The notes: a model not told the origin generated them from the letters alone. A stretch of DNA of 64,000 nucleotides from Vibrio sp. Isolate32 (GCF_022397955.1 NZ_JAKEUQ010000010.1:62855-126854), one strand, 5' to 3'. Counted from the first letter of the stretch, positions 44,697-54,644 are shown. Numbers and translations: made by a program.

Positions 44697-47600
44697 TTAA
44701 CTCACGCGATTCAATACTGCTCTGAGTTTTAGTGGTTTCACTGGCTTGGCAATAAAGCTAAAGCTGTTGGCCTTTATCGCCGCCAACATGTCATCGGTTC
44801 TATCGGCACTGATGATGACTCCCTCAAAAGAGTCACCAAGGCGTAAACGACACTGCTGCAACACCTCAAGTCCTGTTCTGCCATTATCGAGGCGGTAATC
44901 AGAGAAGATCACATCGGGTTTCCAGTCACCATCCAGGCACTTCAAACTCTCAACTAAATCAACTGCGGTCTTAACCTCACAGCCCCAGCGACCTATCAGG
45001 TTCTCCATACCCACTAAAATCTCTCGTTCATTATCAACACACAAGATTTTAAGGTGCTCGATATCACTGCTCGCCACTGGCGCAGCAGCTTGCACAACCG
45101 GAGCCACTTGTTCCGCTCTTGCTAAGGTAATAGAAAAGACACTGCCTCGTCCCGGCCATGAACGCATCGATATTTGATGACCAAGCACATGAGCAATACC
45201 TTTCGAAATCGCGAGACCAAGCCCTAACCCTTGATCGGAACGCACTTGGCTACCACGAGTGAACTCTTCGAAGATCTCTTGTTGCTTGTCTTCATCAATA
45301 CCTGTTCCGTTATCCCACACATCGATTCGCACCTGCCCGTTGAGTCGTCTTGCTCCGAGCACTACTTTCCCTTCAGGGTTATAGCGGAAGGCGTTAGTCA
45401 AAAAGTTCTGAATCACTCGTCTCAGCAATTTAGGGTCAGATTGAATAAACAGAGATGATGGGATCATCTTGAAATCAATTTTTTGCTGCGTCGCTAAGGC
45501 GCTAAATTCCGCATTCAAGTTAGCAAGCACATCGTGCACCGCAATGGCATGAATGTTGGTTTCCAGCTTGCCGGACTCTAATCGTGAGATATCCAGCAAG
45601 TCGCCAATCAAGTCCTCGGCCGCACCCAATGCACTTTCAATGTGGGACGAAAGCTGCTTCACCTCTTGCTCTTTTGCTACCTCCGAAAGGGACGAAGCAA
45701 ACAGCCGAGCCGCATTCAATGGCTGCATCAAATCGTGGCTCACCGCCGCTAAGAAACGACTCTTAGATTGGGATTCTTGATCAGATATCTGCGTTGCTTT
45801 AACCAAGCGATGGTTCAGCTTTTCAAGCTCTTGAGTTCGTTCGTGTACTCTTGATTCCAAGCTTTCATTCGCGTCTTTTAACGCCTGTTCTGCTTGTCTA
45901 AATACCGTAATATCGGTAAAGCTCATCACAAAGCCGCCGCTTGGCATTGGGTTACCTTGCACCTCAATCACTCGACCATCAGGACGAATGCGAGAAGAGG
46001 TGTGTCGTGTACCCTGCTCCAAATGATAAACACGGCGACGCACGTGATCTTCAGGGTCACCCGGACCACACAAACCTTGCTGCGCATTATGACGAATCAC
46101 ATCGGAGATAGGCCTACCCACTTGAATCAGGCCAGCTGGGAATTCAAACAGTTCTAAGTACCGCTGATTCCATGCCACCAGCCTCATCTGTTTGTCCACC
46201 ACCGCAATTCCTTGGCCAATGTGCTCAATCGCCCCTTGCAGTAGGCCACGGCTGAAATCGTACAGCTCAGAGGCTTCATCAACGATGGTCGCGACTTCTT
46301 CAAGCTGCATATTTCTGCCTTGTAAAGCAGAAGTAAGTACTAACTTCGCAGATGAAGCACCAAACACACCCGCCAGTACGCGCTCAGCATGTCGAATCAA
46401 GCTTGCAGGGGCTTGCTGATTAGGAAGCAGTGGCTGACCTTGCTGCTGCCAGTAACTTTGGATAGCGCTTTTCGCTCGCTTTCGACCGACAAAACGCGAC
46501 GCCAACATCTCTAGCTCCGCAACTGTCACACGGTTTTGATAGAGGCTAATGTTTTCATTTTCAGGTAGTGGCGTACCAACGAATGCCGCCGATTGTAAGC
46601 GCTCACTTAGGCTTGGTCTGGTCGAAATAGAAACCACGGCATAACACAAAGTATTGAGCACAATACTCAGCACTATCCCCCAATTTGAACTGCTGATATT
46701 CCAACTACTGAGCAGCTCTGGCGGCGTGATGATCCACAACAATAGGTTACTTTCACTGTCACCAGCCAACATACTGGTTTGACTCATCAGGGTAATTAGC
46801 CAAATCACCGAACCAACCATTAAACCAACATAAACACCCTTGCGGTTGCCCGGGCGCCAGTACAAACCACCAATCAGTGCCGGTGCAAATTGAGCAATCG
46901 CAGCAAACGAAAGGAAGCCGATGGCGGATAAGGAATGAATGGTATCGAGCGCCTGATAGAACAACCAAGCACCAAGTAGAAGCAGTAAAATAAGCCCGCG
47001 ACGAATCACCAATAGCAACCCAGAGAAATGGCGATGAGTCCTTTGAGTTAGTCGCATACGGCGTAGCAATAGTGGCATCACTAGATCGTTCGACACCATG
47101 ATCGCCAACGCGATGGTCGATACGATCACCATGCCACTTGCCGCTGAAGTACCGCCAAGGAACGCAAGCAAGGCAATGTGATTGGCGCCTTCAGCCATCG
47201 GCAGGCTAATCACATACGTATCTGCAGGCATGCTTGGAAGCAGCCCTTGCCCCGCCCATGCAATCGGCAGAACAAACAGCCCCATCAAAATCAGATAAAG
47301 CGGAAATAACCAACGAGCGGTGTGCAGATCTTGAGGGCGCTCATTCTCAACAACCATGGTATGGAACTGACGCGGTAAGCAGACAATCGCCAACATGGTC
47401 AAAACGGTATGGATAATTAAGGTCGGAATATTCGGCGATTCGTAAGTGCTCGCCGCCACGTCGAGCAAGTCAATCTTATCGCTGCTCATCGCCAAATACA
47501 TGATAAACAAGCCAACAATCAAAAATGCCGCTAACTTAACGATGGACTCAAACGCCACCGCCATCATCATGCCACGATGATGCTCCGTGTTATCTATGTG

Positions 47601-48128
47601 CCTGGTACCAAACAACATGGTGAAAATAGCTAGCGCACCAACCACAAACCAAGAAACATGGTAATCCTGGTAACCAAAATCTTGCGCCAAACTCGGGGCG
47701 ACAATATCTAGCCCCATGGTGATGCCACGCAGCTGTAAGGCGATGTAAGGAAGAATGCCGATCACAGCGATAACCGTCACTGCTACCGCTAAACCTTGAG
47801 ATTTGCCATATCGAGCCGCAATGAAATCAGCTATTGAAGTAATGTGTTCCCGTTTCGCTATCAGAATCAGTCGCGCTAAGATCCGCCACCCAAGAGTGAA
47901 GACCAGAATCGGTGCAAGATAGATGGGTAAGAAAGACCAAGGGTTATTACTCGCCTGACCCACCGTTCCATAGAAGGTCCACGAGGTACAATACACCGCA
48001 ATAGAAAGGCTATAAATCCACGGTCGCCAACGCGATAGCCAACGAACCTGCCTGTCTCCATACCAAGCGATCAGAAATAACACACCCAAGTAGGCTAAAG
48101 AGACTGGAATTACTACCCATCCTTGCAT
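44697..48128 (-). CDS. crbS: Transporter-linked hybrid histidine kinase CrbS
   Basis: This 1143-residue sensor joins a full sodium:solute symporter-like domain (about thirteen helices, residues 1-490) to a cytoplasmic region. That region has a PAS domain (AWNQRYLELFEFP), a coiled coil, and HisKA with His798 (AAVSHDLMQPLNAAR). An ATPase domain (N box NFLTNAFRY, DNGTGID, GLGLGLAI) and a C-terminal receiver with phospho-Asp1077 (IFSDYRL) follow. In V. cholerae CrbS with CrbR controls acs and acetate use. The start MQGWVVIPVSLAYLG at 48128 is chosen because AGGG lies 8 bp before it. The upstream in-frame extension starts inside the terminator of the preceding MFS gene. Confidence 0.9.
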   Translation of the reverse strand: MQGWVVIPVSLAYLGVLFLIAWYGDRQVRWLSRWRPWIYSLSIAVYCTSWTFYGTVGQASNNPWSFLPIYLAPILVFTLGWRILARLILIAKREHITSIADFIAARYGKSQGLAVAVTVIAVIGILPYIALQLRGITMGLDIVAPSLAQDFGYQDYHVSWFVVGALAIFTMLFGTRHIDNTEHHRGMMMAVAFESIVKLAAFLIVGLFIMYLAMSSDKIDLLDVAASTYESPNIPTLIIHTVLTMLAIVCLPRQFHTMVVENERPQDLHTARWLFPLYLILMGLFVLPIAWAGQGLLPSMPADTYVISLPMAEGANHIALLAFLGGTSAASGMVIVSTIALAIMVSNDLVMPLLLRRMRLTQRTHRHFSGLLLVIRRGLILLLLLGAWLFYQALDTIHSLSAIGFLSFAAIAQFAPALIGGLYWRPGNRKGVYVGLMVGSVIWLITLMSQTSMLAGDSESNLLLWIITPPELLSSWNISSSNWGIVLSIVLNTLCYAVVSISTRPSLSERLQSAAFVGTPLPENENISLYQNRVTVAELEMLASRFVGRKRAKSAIQSYWQQQGQPLLPNQQAPASLIRHAERVLAGVFGASSAKLVLTSALQGRNMQLEEVATIVDEASELYDFSRGLLQGAIEHIGQGIAVVDKQMRLVAWNQRYLELFEFPAGLIQVGRPISDVIRHNAQQGLCGPGDPEDHVRRRVYHLEQGTRHTSSRIRPDGRVIEVQGNPMPSGGFVMSFTDITVFRQAEQALKDANESLESRVHERTQELEKLNHRLVKATQISDQESQSKSRFLAAVSHDLMQPLNAARLFASSLSEVAKEQEVKQLSSHIESALGAAEDLIGDLLDISRLESGKLETNIHAIAVHDVLANLNAEFSALATQQKIDFKMIPSSLFIQSDPKLLRRVIQNFLTNAFRYNPEGKVVLGARRLNGQVRIDVWDNGTGIDEDKQQEIFEEFTRGSQVRSDQGLGLGLAISKGIAHVLGHQISMRSWPGRGSVFSITLARAEQVAPVVQAAAPVASSDIEHLKILCVDNEREILVGMENLIGRWGCEVKTAVDLVESLKCLDGDWKPDVIFSDYRLDNGRTGLEVLQQCRLRLGDSFEGVIISADRTDDMLAAIKANSFSFIAKPVKPLKLRAVLNRVS

Positions 48129-48149
48129 TGAAAACCCTTTCTTCATCCA

Positions 48150-48180
48150 TAAAAAAACCTCTCCATAAGGGAGAGGTTTC
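48150..48180 (-). terminator. Terminator after the MFS gene, just before crbS
   Basis: The stem AAACCTCTCC (48155-48164) pairs with GGAGAGGTTT (48170-48179). The A-run at 48151-48157 is the T-tail on the minus strand. It ends the MFS transcript only about 22 bp before the crbS start codon. Confidence 0.9.
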
Positions 48181-48259
48181 ATTTAACTAAGGATGAGTCA
48201 TTAACTCAATCGCATCGCTTAAATTCTGTGCTTTAGACTCTAATAATCACGATTGGTTA

Positions 48260-49441
48260 TCAGCTATGAACTTCTGACTCAGGTTGATTAACTTCAACCA
48301 CAGAGCTTCTTTCATCAAGCTTGATAAACAGGGCAATTGCACCCATCGCAGCCATTCCCCAGAAGATATTCGCGCCCCACAATTCGTAGCCCCAACCACT
48401 TAAGGTCGTCATTAACGCGATAAAGGCGCCAAGTGGTATCGCATTGTACAGAGCTTGCAGTGCCACCATTTTGTTCGACTCTTGAGACTGAATGTATTGA
48501 ATCGCAGCGATATGTGCCATGGCAAACGTCACCCCGTGCAGCAACTGAACCAATATCAATACTGGAATCGCAGTCGTTGACGCAGTAATACCCCATCGAG
48601 CCATGACCCCAATGGCGGCAATCACAAACAGAGTACGCAACGCTAACCCAGCAAACAGTCGCTTGCTCAGAGCAAATACTGCCACTTCAGCAACCACGGC
48701 TAAGCTCCACAGATAACCGATGATCGCCTCAGAGTGACCTGCTTCTTTCCAGTAAATCGCACTAAAGCTGTAATACGCGGCGTGGCTTCCTTGAAGCAAT
48801 GCCATCAATGCAAGAAACTTAACTACCGATGATTCACATAACAGTTGACCAAGTTTAGGTCTTTCAGCCACCTGCTCTGATTCTGTCACCGGCATCACAT
48901 TCGGGTTTCTCATCGCAAACAACAGAGAAACCAACACACCTGCCAGCGCAGTATATAGAATCATATCTGTACCGAATTCAGCCACCAGATAACCAACTAC
49001 GGTAGAGCCCGCAATAAATGCCACTGATCCCCAAAGACGCGTACGTCCGTAATCAAGCATATTAAGTCGGCTGTAATGGTTTGCCATTGCATCTGAAAGC
49101 GGGATCACAGGACCACAGCAAAGGTTGAAAAGTACCGTTGCCAACAACATCAGTACAAAGCTACCGCCGGTGAAAAAGTGGAAGCCAACAAATAGCAGTG
49201 CCGCAAAACTCAACCAGCGCAGAGCTGGCATCAGGTGTTCAACCTTGTGTATACGAGGTGTTATTAATAAATTTGCCACACAACGCGTCGCAAAACCCAC
49301 ACCAATCAATACGCCAATGTCCCCCGCAGAAACACCTTGGTCTTCAAACCATAACGCCCAAAATGGCAGATAAACGCCATAGGCAAAAAAGAAACCGAGA
49401 AAATACTGGGATATCCAGCCATAAGGGGAAGGTTTAAACAT
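48260..49441 (-). CDS. HcaT-like MFS transporter
   Basis: The 393-residue major facilitator protein has twelve helices. It closely follows the E. coli 3-phenylpropionate permease HcaT pattern: YGVYLPFWALWFEDQGVS, PVIPLSDAMANHYSR, DYGRTRLWGSVAFIAGS, LLQGSHAAYYSFSAIYWKEAG, GYLWSLAVVAEVAVFALSKR and LHGVTFAMAHIAAIQYI. The start at 49441 (MFKPSPYGWISQYF, AGG 6 bp upstream) fits the family; an upstream extension is unlikely. No hca genes are present, so the substrate is unknown, perhaps an organic acid or nucleoside. It has its own terminator before crbS. Confidence 0.88.
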   Translation of the reverse strand: MFKPSPYGWISQYFLGFFFAYGVYLPFWALWFEDQGVSAGDIGVLIGVGFATRCVANLLITPRIHKVEHLMPALRWLSFAALLFVGFHFFTGGSFVLMLLATVLFNLCCGPVIPLSDAMANHYSRLNMLDYGRTRLWGSVAFIAGSTVVGYLVAEFGTDMILYTALAGVLVSLLFAMRNPNVMPVTESEQVAERPKLGQLLCESSVVKFLALMALLQGSHAAYYSFSAIYWKEAGHSEAIIGYLWSLAVVAEVAVFALSKRLFAGLALRTLFVIAAIGVMARWGITASTTAIPVLILVQLLHGVTFAMAHIAAIQYIQSQESNKMVALQALYNAIPLGAFIALMTTLSGWGYELWGANIFWGMAAMGAIALFIKLDERSSVVEVNQPESEVHS

Positions 49442-49680
49442 AGGCGACCTATAAAAATGTGCGGAACAAGGAAGCGCCAATTATGCCTAGGTCACAAAAG
49501 ATGAAAAAGGGAATTATTGCGGGGATAGTATTCCCATATTCAATTAGTTCAGATATCGCATTTCAGCAAGATATCTAAGCTCTCCAAGTCGCCACTCTCT
49601 CACTTAGACTAAAGTCGTCTGGAGCTTCGCTAGTAATTTGTCAGACTGAAAAGAGACTCCCATTTCTTTTGCCATTGCTT

Positions 49681-51507
49681 ATGCCTGATAAATTTAATAT
49701 GCAGCACCCGCCCTTCGATAGCTTGTCTGAAACTGAACAGTTAACGCTGCGCTCGGCTTTGGACGTGGTTTACTACCGAGCACATGAAGTGATATTGGAA
49801 GCAGACCGCCCGAGTCGACACCTGCATATTCTGATTAAAGGTGCTGTTGAAGAGCGTTCCAGCAGCGATGGAGAGATCTATGCGCACTATGCAAATGACG
49901 ATATTTTCGATGTGCGCAGCCAGTTCGAGCCTCATACAAAACATCAATATATCGCGCTGGAAGACACACTAAGTTACCTATTACCAAGCGACGTTTTTCT
50001 TGAGCTATACCACGCCAACGGCCAATTCGCCGCTTACTTTGATAGCAACCTCTCAACCCGAAAAGCATTGATTGAAGCTGCTCAGCAACAGCAGAATCTT
50101 GCCGAGTTCATACTGACCAAAGTCGATGATTCGATTTATCACCCACCACTGATACTTGACCCCGACCAACCTATCAATCAAGTGACTCAAACCCTTAAAG
50201 AGCAAGGCTTAGACTCGGCCTTGGTTCATTTGGAACATGATGATCCAAGAGCTTTTGGATCATCATGTTCCTTTCCGTATGGAATCGTCACGCGGACCAA
50301 TTTATTGCACGCGGTGATGCTCGATAATTTCCCACTGGATGCGCCTGTCGGTGAGATCGCAACCTTCCCGGTGATGCACGTGAACCAAGGCGATTTCTTA
50401 TTTAACGCCATGATTACCATGACCAGAAACCGAGTGAAAAGATTGATGGTTTGTAATGGTAAAAATGCAGTCGGCATGGTGGATATGACACAGATCCTCA
50501 GTGCATTTTCCACACACTCTCACGTTCTCACTTTGCGTATTGCTCGTGCCTCCAGCGTTGAAGAATTGGCAATGGCCTCCAACAAGCAACGTCAACTGGT
50601 CGAAAGCCTGCTCAATAATGGTATTCGCACACGTTTCATCATGGAGCTGATTTCTGCCGTCAATGAACAGATTATTGAAAAGGCATTTGAACTGGTGATT
50701 CCCCCTGCACTACACAACCATTGCTGCCTCATCGTGCTGGGTTCAGAGGGACGCGGAGAACAGATACTCAAAACCGATCAAGACAATGCGTTGATCATTC
50801 AAGACGGATTAGAGTGGCACCAATGCCAAAACGCCATGAATGATCTCACTCATACGTTGCAACAGTTAGGTTATCCACCGTGTCCTGGCAACGTAATGGT
50901 CAACAACCCTAAGTGGGTTCACTCTGAACAAGAATGGAAACAAACTCTCACCAGTTGGGTAAAAAAAGCGACGCAAGATACGGTGATGGATATTGCCATC
51001 ATGGCGGATGCACATGCTGTTGCGGGCAATAGAGACCTGTTACTTCCCATTAAGCAGCACTTGAGTGATTTGATGCTCGGACAGGAATTGATTCTGATCG
51101 AGTTCTGCCGCCCTGCATTGAACTTCTCAGTGCCCCTCACTCTGTTTGGCAACGTGAAACAGTCCAAGTCGGGGCTAGACATCAAACAAGGCGGTATTTT
51201 CCCAATCGTACACGGTGTAAGAGCACTGAGCCTTGAACACGGCGTGACGGCAAATAATACCTTCGAGCGCATTGAACAACTGGTGAACAAGAAAGTGTTG
51301 GAGCAAAGCACCGCAGACAACCTCAGTGAAGCACTCAAGCAGTTCTTCAAGTGGCGCTTAGCACAACGCCTGTCACAACAGCACAGCAGTAACAAAATCG
51401 ACGTCAAACTGATGGAACGAGCAGACCGAGATCTGCTTCGTCATAGCCTGCATGTGGTTAAGAAGTTCAAACAGTGGCTTGGATACCACTATCAGATAAG
51501 AGATTAG
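49681..51507 (+). CDS. cNMP-binding / CBS / DUF294 nucleotidyltransferase-like signalling protein
   Basis: This is a cytoplasmic protein of about 608 residues. Domains in order are a cyclic-nucleotide-binding-like beta barrel (about 15-125), a CBS pair (about 155-285: RTNLLHAVM, GMVDMTQIL), and a DUF294 GlnD-like nucleotidyltransferase with LGSEGRGEQ near 354 and TDQDN near 365. A DUF294 C-terminal helical domain follows. Such proteins often lie before a DnaQ-like exonuclease gene and near acs or symporter genes, suggesting adenine-nucleotide sensing and protein nucleotidylation. The target is unknown. The start ATG 49681 has no good ribosome binding site; ATG 49699 is an alternative. The CBS part contains a striking DNA palindrome. 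Confidence 0.88.
   Translation: MPDKFNMQHPPFDSLSETEQLTLRSALDVVYYRAHEVILEADRPSRHLHILIKGAVEERSSSDGEIYAHYANDDIFDVRSQFEPHTKHQYIALEDTLSYLLPSDVFLELYHANGQFAAYFDSNLSTRKALIEAAQQQQNLAEFILTKVDDSIYHPPLILDPDQPINQVTQTLKEQGLDSALVHLEHDDPRAFGSSCSFPYGIVTRTNLLHAVMLDNFPLDAPVGEIATFPVMHVNQGDFLFNAMITMTRNRVKRLMVCNGKNAVGMVDMTQILSAFSTHSHVLTLRIARASSVEELAMASNKQRQLVESLLNNGIRTRFIMELISAVNEQIIEKAFELVIPPALHNHCCLIVLGSEGRGEQILKTDQDNALIIQDGLEWHQCQNAMNDLTHTLQQLGYPPCPGNVMVNNPKWVHSEQEWKQTLTSWVKKATQDTVMDIAIMADAHAVAGNRDLLLPIKQHLSDLMLGQELILIEFCRPALNFSVPLTLFGNVKQSKSGLDIKQGGIFPIVHGVRALSLEHGVTANNTFERIEQLVNKKVLEQSTADNLSEALKQFFKWRLAQRLSQQHSSNKIDVKLMERADRDLLRHSLHVVKKFKQWLGYHYQIRD
50232..50271. repeat. Perfect 17-bp-arm inverted repeat inside the CBS coding region
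   Basis: GGAACATGATGATCCAA (50232-50248) and TTGGATCATCATGTTCC (50255-50271) are exact reverse complements around GAGCTT. It is wholly within the coding frame, encoding roughly EHDDPRAFGSSCS in the first CBS motif. No T-run follows, so it is not a normal terminator. Confidence 0.95.
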
Positions 51508-51518
51508 GCGCTTTACCG

Positions 51519-52151
51519 ATGAATAGACTGGTTCGCTATTATTGGCATTACAAGCTCAAAGGCTCTCCCTATCAGCCTCTGTTTACTGCACCTATTCATC
51601 AAGAGTATGTCTCACTCGATTGTGAAACCACCAGCCTCAACCCTAATCAGGCTGAATTAGTCACCATTGCCGCGACCAAGATCATCGGCAACCGCATCAT
51701 CACCAGCAAGCCCTTCGAAGTTAGGTTGCTAGCCCCTCAATCCCTCGACTGCAATTCAATCAAAATTCACCGTATTCGCCATCAAGATTTAAAACATGGC
51801 ATCGAAGAGAAGCAGGCTCTAATTGAATTGCTTAACTTTATTGGTAATCGTCCTTTAGTCGGCTATCACATACGCTATGACAAAAAAATTCTCGACCGCG
51901 CCTGTTTGAAACAACTCGGATTCCCGCTGCCTAACCGATTAGTCGAAGTGAGTCAGCTCTATCAAGATAAATTAGAAAGACAATTGCCGAATGCCTACTT
52001 CGACCTCAGTATGAATGCGATTTGTCGCCAACTCGACTTACCAATTCCGGTCAATAAACATGATGCATTACAAGACGCGATCTCTGCTGCGCTGATCTTT
52101 GTTCGTCTGAAACATGGTGATCTACCCCGTTTCAACTCCTCATACACCTAA
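51519..52151 (+). CDS. DnaQ-like 3'-5' exonuclease (DEDDh)
   Basis: The 210-residue exonuclease has an RNase T/DNA polymerase III epsilon fold. Motif ExoI is SLDCETTSLNPNQAELVTIA, ExoII is VGYHIRYDKKILDRA and ExoIII is KHDALQDAISAALIF (His plus Asp, DEDDh type). It starts 12 bp after the stop of the DUF294 protein gene, so the two are probably co-transcribed, and it points toward acs. A role in replication is unlikely given its context. It may act on a small nucleotide or on RNA in the same pathway as its partner. ATG 51519 follows directly after the upstream stop; longer forms would overlap that gene. Confidence 0.88.
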   Translation: MNRLVRYYWHYKLKGSPYQPLFTAPIHQEYVSLDCETTSLNPNQAELVTIAATKIIGNRIITSKPFEVRLLAPQSLDCNSIKIHRIRHQDLKHGIEEKQALIELLNFIGNRPLVGYHIRYDKKILDRACLKQLGFPLPNRLVEVSQLYQDKLERQLPNAYFDLSMNAICRQLDLPIPVNKHDALQDAISAALIFVRLKHGDLPRFNSSYT

Positions 52152-52373
52152 TTCAACCCCTGCATCTCGACATAGAGAGCAACATCTCAAAAATGAACTT
52201 AACTCGCTATTTTGTAAGTGAAGAGCGGCGTCTCATCCTAAAGTCTAATTGTGGAAATCGCCGTCCTAGCCGAGAGTGATAACACAAAGACGGTTCTGTA
52301 ATAGACCTAGAAACTGAACGAACACAAAGGAAGTTGCCAGTTCATTAGGAATGTAGGCACAAGGAGAGATGCA

Positions 52374-54323
52374 ATGAGTGAAGCCCACGTTTATCCGGTA
52401 AAAGAAAATATTAAATCAACCACACACGCGGATAATGACACTTACCTAGCCATGTACCAGCAATCTGTTTCTGACCCTGAAGGCTTTTGGGGTGAACACG
52501 GAAAAATCGTTGATTGGATCAAGCCTTTCACGCAGGTGAAAAACACCTCTTTCGACCCTGGCCACATTGATATTCGCTGGTTTGAAGATGGCACGCTTAA
52601 CGTTTCGGCTAACTGTATCGACCGCCACCTTGCAGAACGCGGTGATGAAGTCGCTATCATCTGGGAAGGCGATGACCCGGCTGATGATAAAACTCTAACT
52701 TTTAATGAACTACACAAAGAAGTGTGCCTGTTTTCAAATGCTCTGAAAGAGCAAGGCGTACGTAAAGGTGATGTGGTTTGTTTATACATGCCTATGGTAC
52801 CTGAAGCAGCTGTTGCTATGCTGGCGTGTACCCGTATTGGCGCAGTTCACACAGTGGTATTCGGTGGTTTCTCACCAGAAGCTCTGTCTGGCCGTATTAT
52901 CGATTCAAACTCTAAAGTTGTTATCACTGCCGATGAAGGCGTGCGTGGCGGCCGTGCTGTTCCACTTAAGAAAAACGTTGATGAAGCGCTGACTAACCCT
53001 GAAGTGAAGAACATCGAGAAGGTTGTCGTATTCAAACGCACTGGTGGCGATGTAGCTTGGCATGAACACCGCGATGTGTGGTGGCACGATGCTATTGCTA
53101 ATGTATCTGCAGATTGCCCACCAGAAGAGATGAACGCGGAAGACCCACTATTCATCCTTTATACCTCAGGCTCAACCGGTAAACCTAAAGGCGTTATGCA
53201 CACCACAGGTGGTTACCTTGTTTATGCAGCGATGACATTCAAATACGTATTCGATTACCAAGAAGGCGAAACCTTCTGGTGTACAGCCGATGTAGGTTGG
53301 ATCACGGGTCACACATACCTTGTTTACGGGCCACTAGCCAATGGTGCAAAAACCATTTTGTTTGAAGGCGTGCCGAATTACCCGAACACAAGCCGCATGA
53401 GTGAAGTGGTCGATAAGCACCAAGTTAATATTCTTTATACTGCGCCAACGGCTATTCGTGCATTGATGGCGAAAGGTAACGAAGCCGTTGAAGGCACCTC
53501 TCGTGACAGCTTAAGAATCATGGGCTCAGTGGGTGAACCTATCAACCCTGAAGCGTGGGAGTGGTACTACAAAACAATCGGTAATGAGCAGTCTCCAATT
53601 GTCGATACATGGTGGCAGACAGAAACGGGCGGCATCTTGATTGCACCGCTACCGGGCGCTACCGATCTAAAACCGGGATCTGCAACTCGTCCATTCTTCG
53701 GTGTCCAACCAGCGCTGGTTGATAACATGGGTAACATCATTGAGGGTGCAACAGACGGCAACCTAGTGATTCTTGACTCTTGGCCTGGCCAAATGCGTAC
53801 CGTTCATGGCGATCATGACCGTTTTGAGCAGACTTACTTCTCTACCTTTAAAGGCATGTACTTTACCAGTGATGGTGCTCGTCGTGATGAAGACGGTTAC
53901 TACTGGATTACAGGCCGTGTTGATGACGTACTTAACGTCTCTGGTCACCGTATGGGTACTGCTGAGATTGAATCGGCTCTAGTCGCGTTCGATAAGATTG
54001 CAGAGGCTGCGATTGTAGGTATTCCTCATGATATTAAAGGCCAAGCAATTTACGCTTACATCACGCTGAATGATGGTGAATTCCCAACCGCAGAGCTTCA
54101 TAAAGAAGTGAAAGACTGGGTACGTAAAGAGATCGGCCCTATCGCAACACCAGATGTACTTCACTGGACTGACTCTCTGCCAAAAACTCGTTCGGGTAAA
54201 ATCATGCGTCGTATCCTGCGTAAGATTGCTACTGGTGATACAGGTAACCTAGGTGATACCTCAACACTAGCCGACCCAAGCGTGGTTGATAAGCTGATTG
54301 CTGAGAAAGCCGAACTGGCATAA
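52374..54323 (+). CDS. acs: Acetate--CoA ligase (acetyl-CoA synthetase)
   Basis: Acs converts acetate, ATP and CoA to acetyl-CoA through acetyl-AMP, the high-affinity acetate-scavenging route. The 649-residue AMP-forming ligase has the P-loop [25 protein letters not shown], and the C-terminal hinge [25 protein letters not shown] in two parts. The catalytic Lys609 in [12 protein letters not shown] is at the same number as in Salmonella Acs and is the site of regulatory acetylation there. AAGGAGAG precedes the ATG. It is the known target of CrbS/CrbR, both encoded upstream in this window. A terminator follows. Confidence 0.98.
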   Translation: MSEAHVYPVKENIKSTTHADNDTYLAMYQQSVSDPEGFWGEHGKIVDWIKPFTQVKNTSFDPGHIDIRWFEDGTLNVSANCIDRHLAERGDEVAIIWEGDDPADDKTLTFNELHKEVCLFSNALKEQGVRKGDVVCLYMPMVPEAAVAMLACTRIGAVHTVVFGGFSPEALSGRIIDSNSKVVITADEGVRGGRAVPLKKNVDEALTNPEVKNIEKVVVFKRTGGDVAWHEHRDVWWHDAIANVSADCPPEEMNAEDPLFILYTSGSTGKPKGVMHTTGGYLVYAAMTFKYVFDYQEGETFWCTADVGWITGHTYLVYGPLANGAKTILFEGVPNYPNTSRMSEVVDKHQVNILYTAPTAIRALMAKGNEAVEGTSRDSLRIMGSVGEPINPEAWEWYYKTIGNEQSPIVDTWWQTETGGILIAPLPGATDLKPGSATRPFFGVQPALVDNMGNIIEGATDGNLVILDSWPGQMRTVHGDHDRFEQTYFSTFKGMYFTSDGARRDEDGYYWITGRVDDVLNVSGHRMGTAEIESALVAFDKIAEAAIVGIPHDIKGQAIYAYITLNDGEFPTAELHKEVKDWVRKEIGPIATPDVLHWTDSLPKTRSGKIMRRILRKIATGDTGNLGDTSTLADPSVVDKLIAEKAELA

Positions 54324-54365
54324 GCAACCAGTCACATCCTGAATTACTGTTTAAAACAGACCTTA

Positions 54366-54398
54366 ACTAAACCGTCACCTATGTGGCGGTTTTTTTAT
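54366..54398 (+). terminator. Terminator after acs
   Basis: The stem AAACCGTCAC (54369-54378) pairs with GTGGCGGTTT (54383-54392), one G-U pair, loop CTAT, then TTTT. Confidence 0.92.
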
Positions 54399-54504
54399 GG
54401 CTGATCTTGATCTCAAATATCCATGGTAAAAGAAAGGTTATGGCGCTTTTTTGTTAAGTTGGTAACAATTCTACGCGGTATCAATAGGAGATTAGACCAG
54501 TAAA

Positions 54505-54535
54505 TTGCTGCGATTTGCGCTGAATTAGCTATAAT
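54505..54535 (+). promoter_or_regulatory. Probable aroQ promoter
   Basis: A perfect -10 hexamer TATAAT at 54530-54535 has a -35 candidate TTGCTG at 54505-54510 (19-bp spacer, longer than ideal). It lies in the 321-bp acs-aroQ gap, which otherwise holds the acs terminator and no gene. It would give a leader of about 100 nt. Confidence 0.5.
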
Positions 54536-54644
54536 CTGGTTCTAATTTTTAAATTTGGGTTTTTCTCACTGAAATTAACCCCAAGTTTTCAATAAAATGG
54601 CAACATTCACGTTCGTAAACACGATATAGGAAGATAGCCCCACG

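Noticed and set aside
45231..47416. Plus-strand frames inside crbS
   Set aside because: Antisense shadows of a long conserved kinase gene.
48129..48182. Longer N-terminus for crbS
   Set aside because: The extension starts inside a Rho-independent terminator and is not hydrophobic, unlike the family start.
52160..52373. CRP site in the acs promoter
   Set aside because: No TGTGA-N6-TCACA-like palindrome could be found by eye in this stretch.
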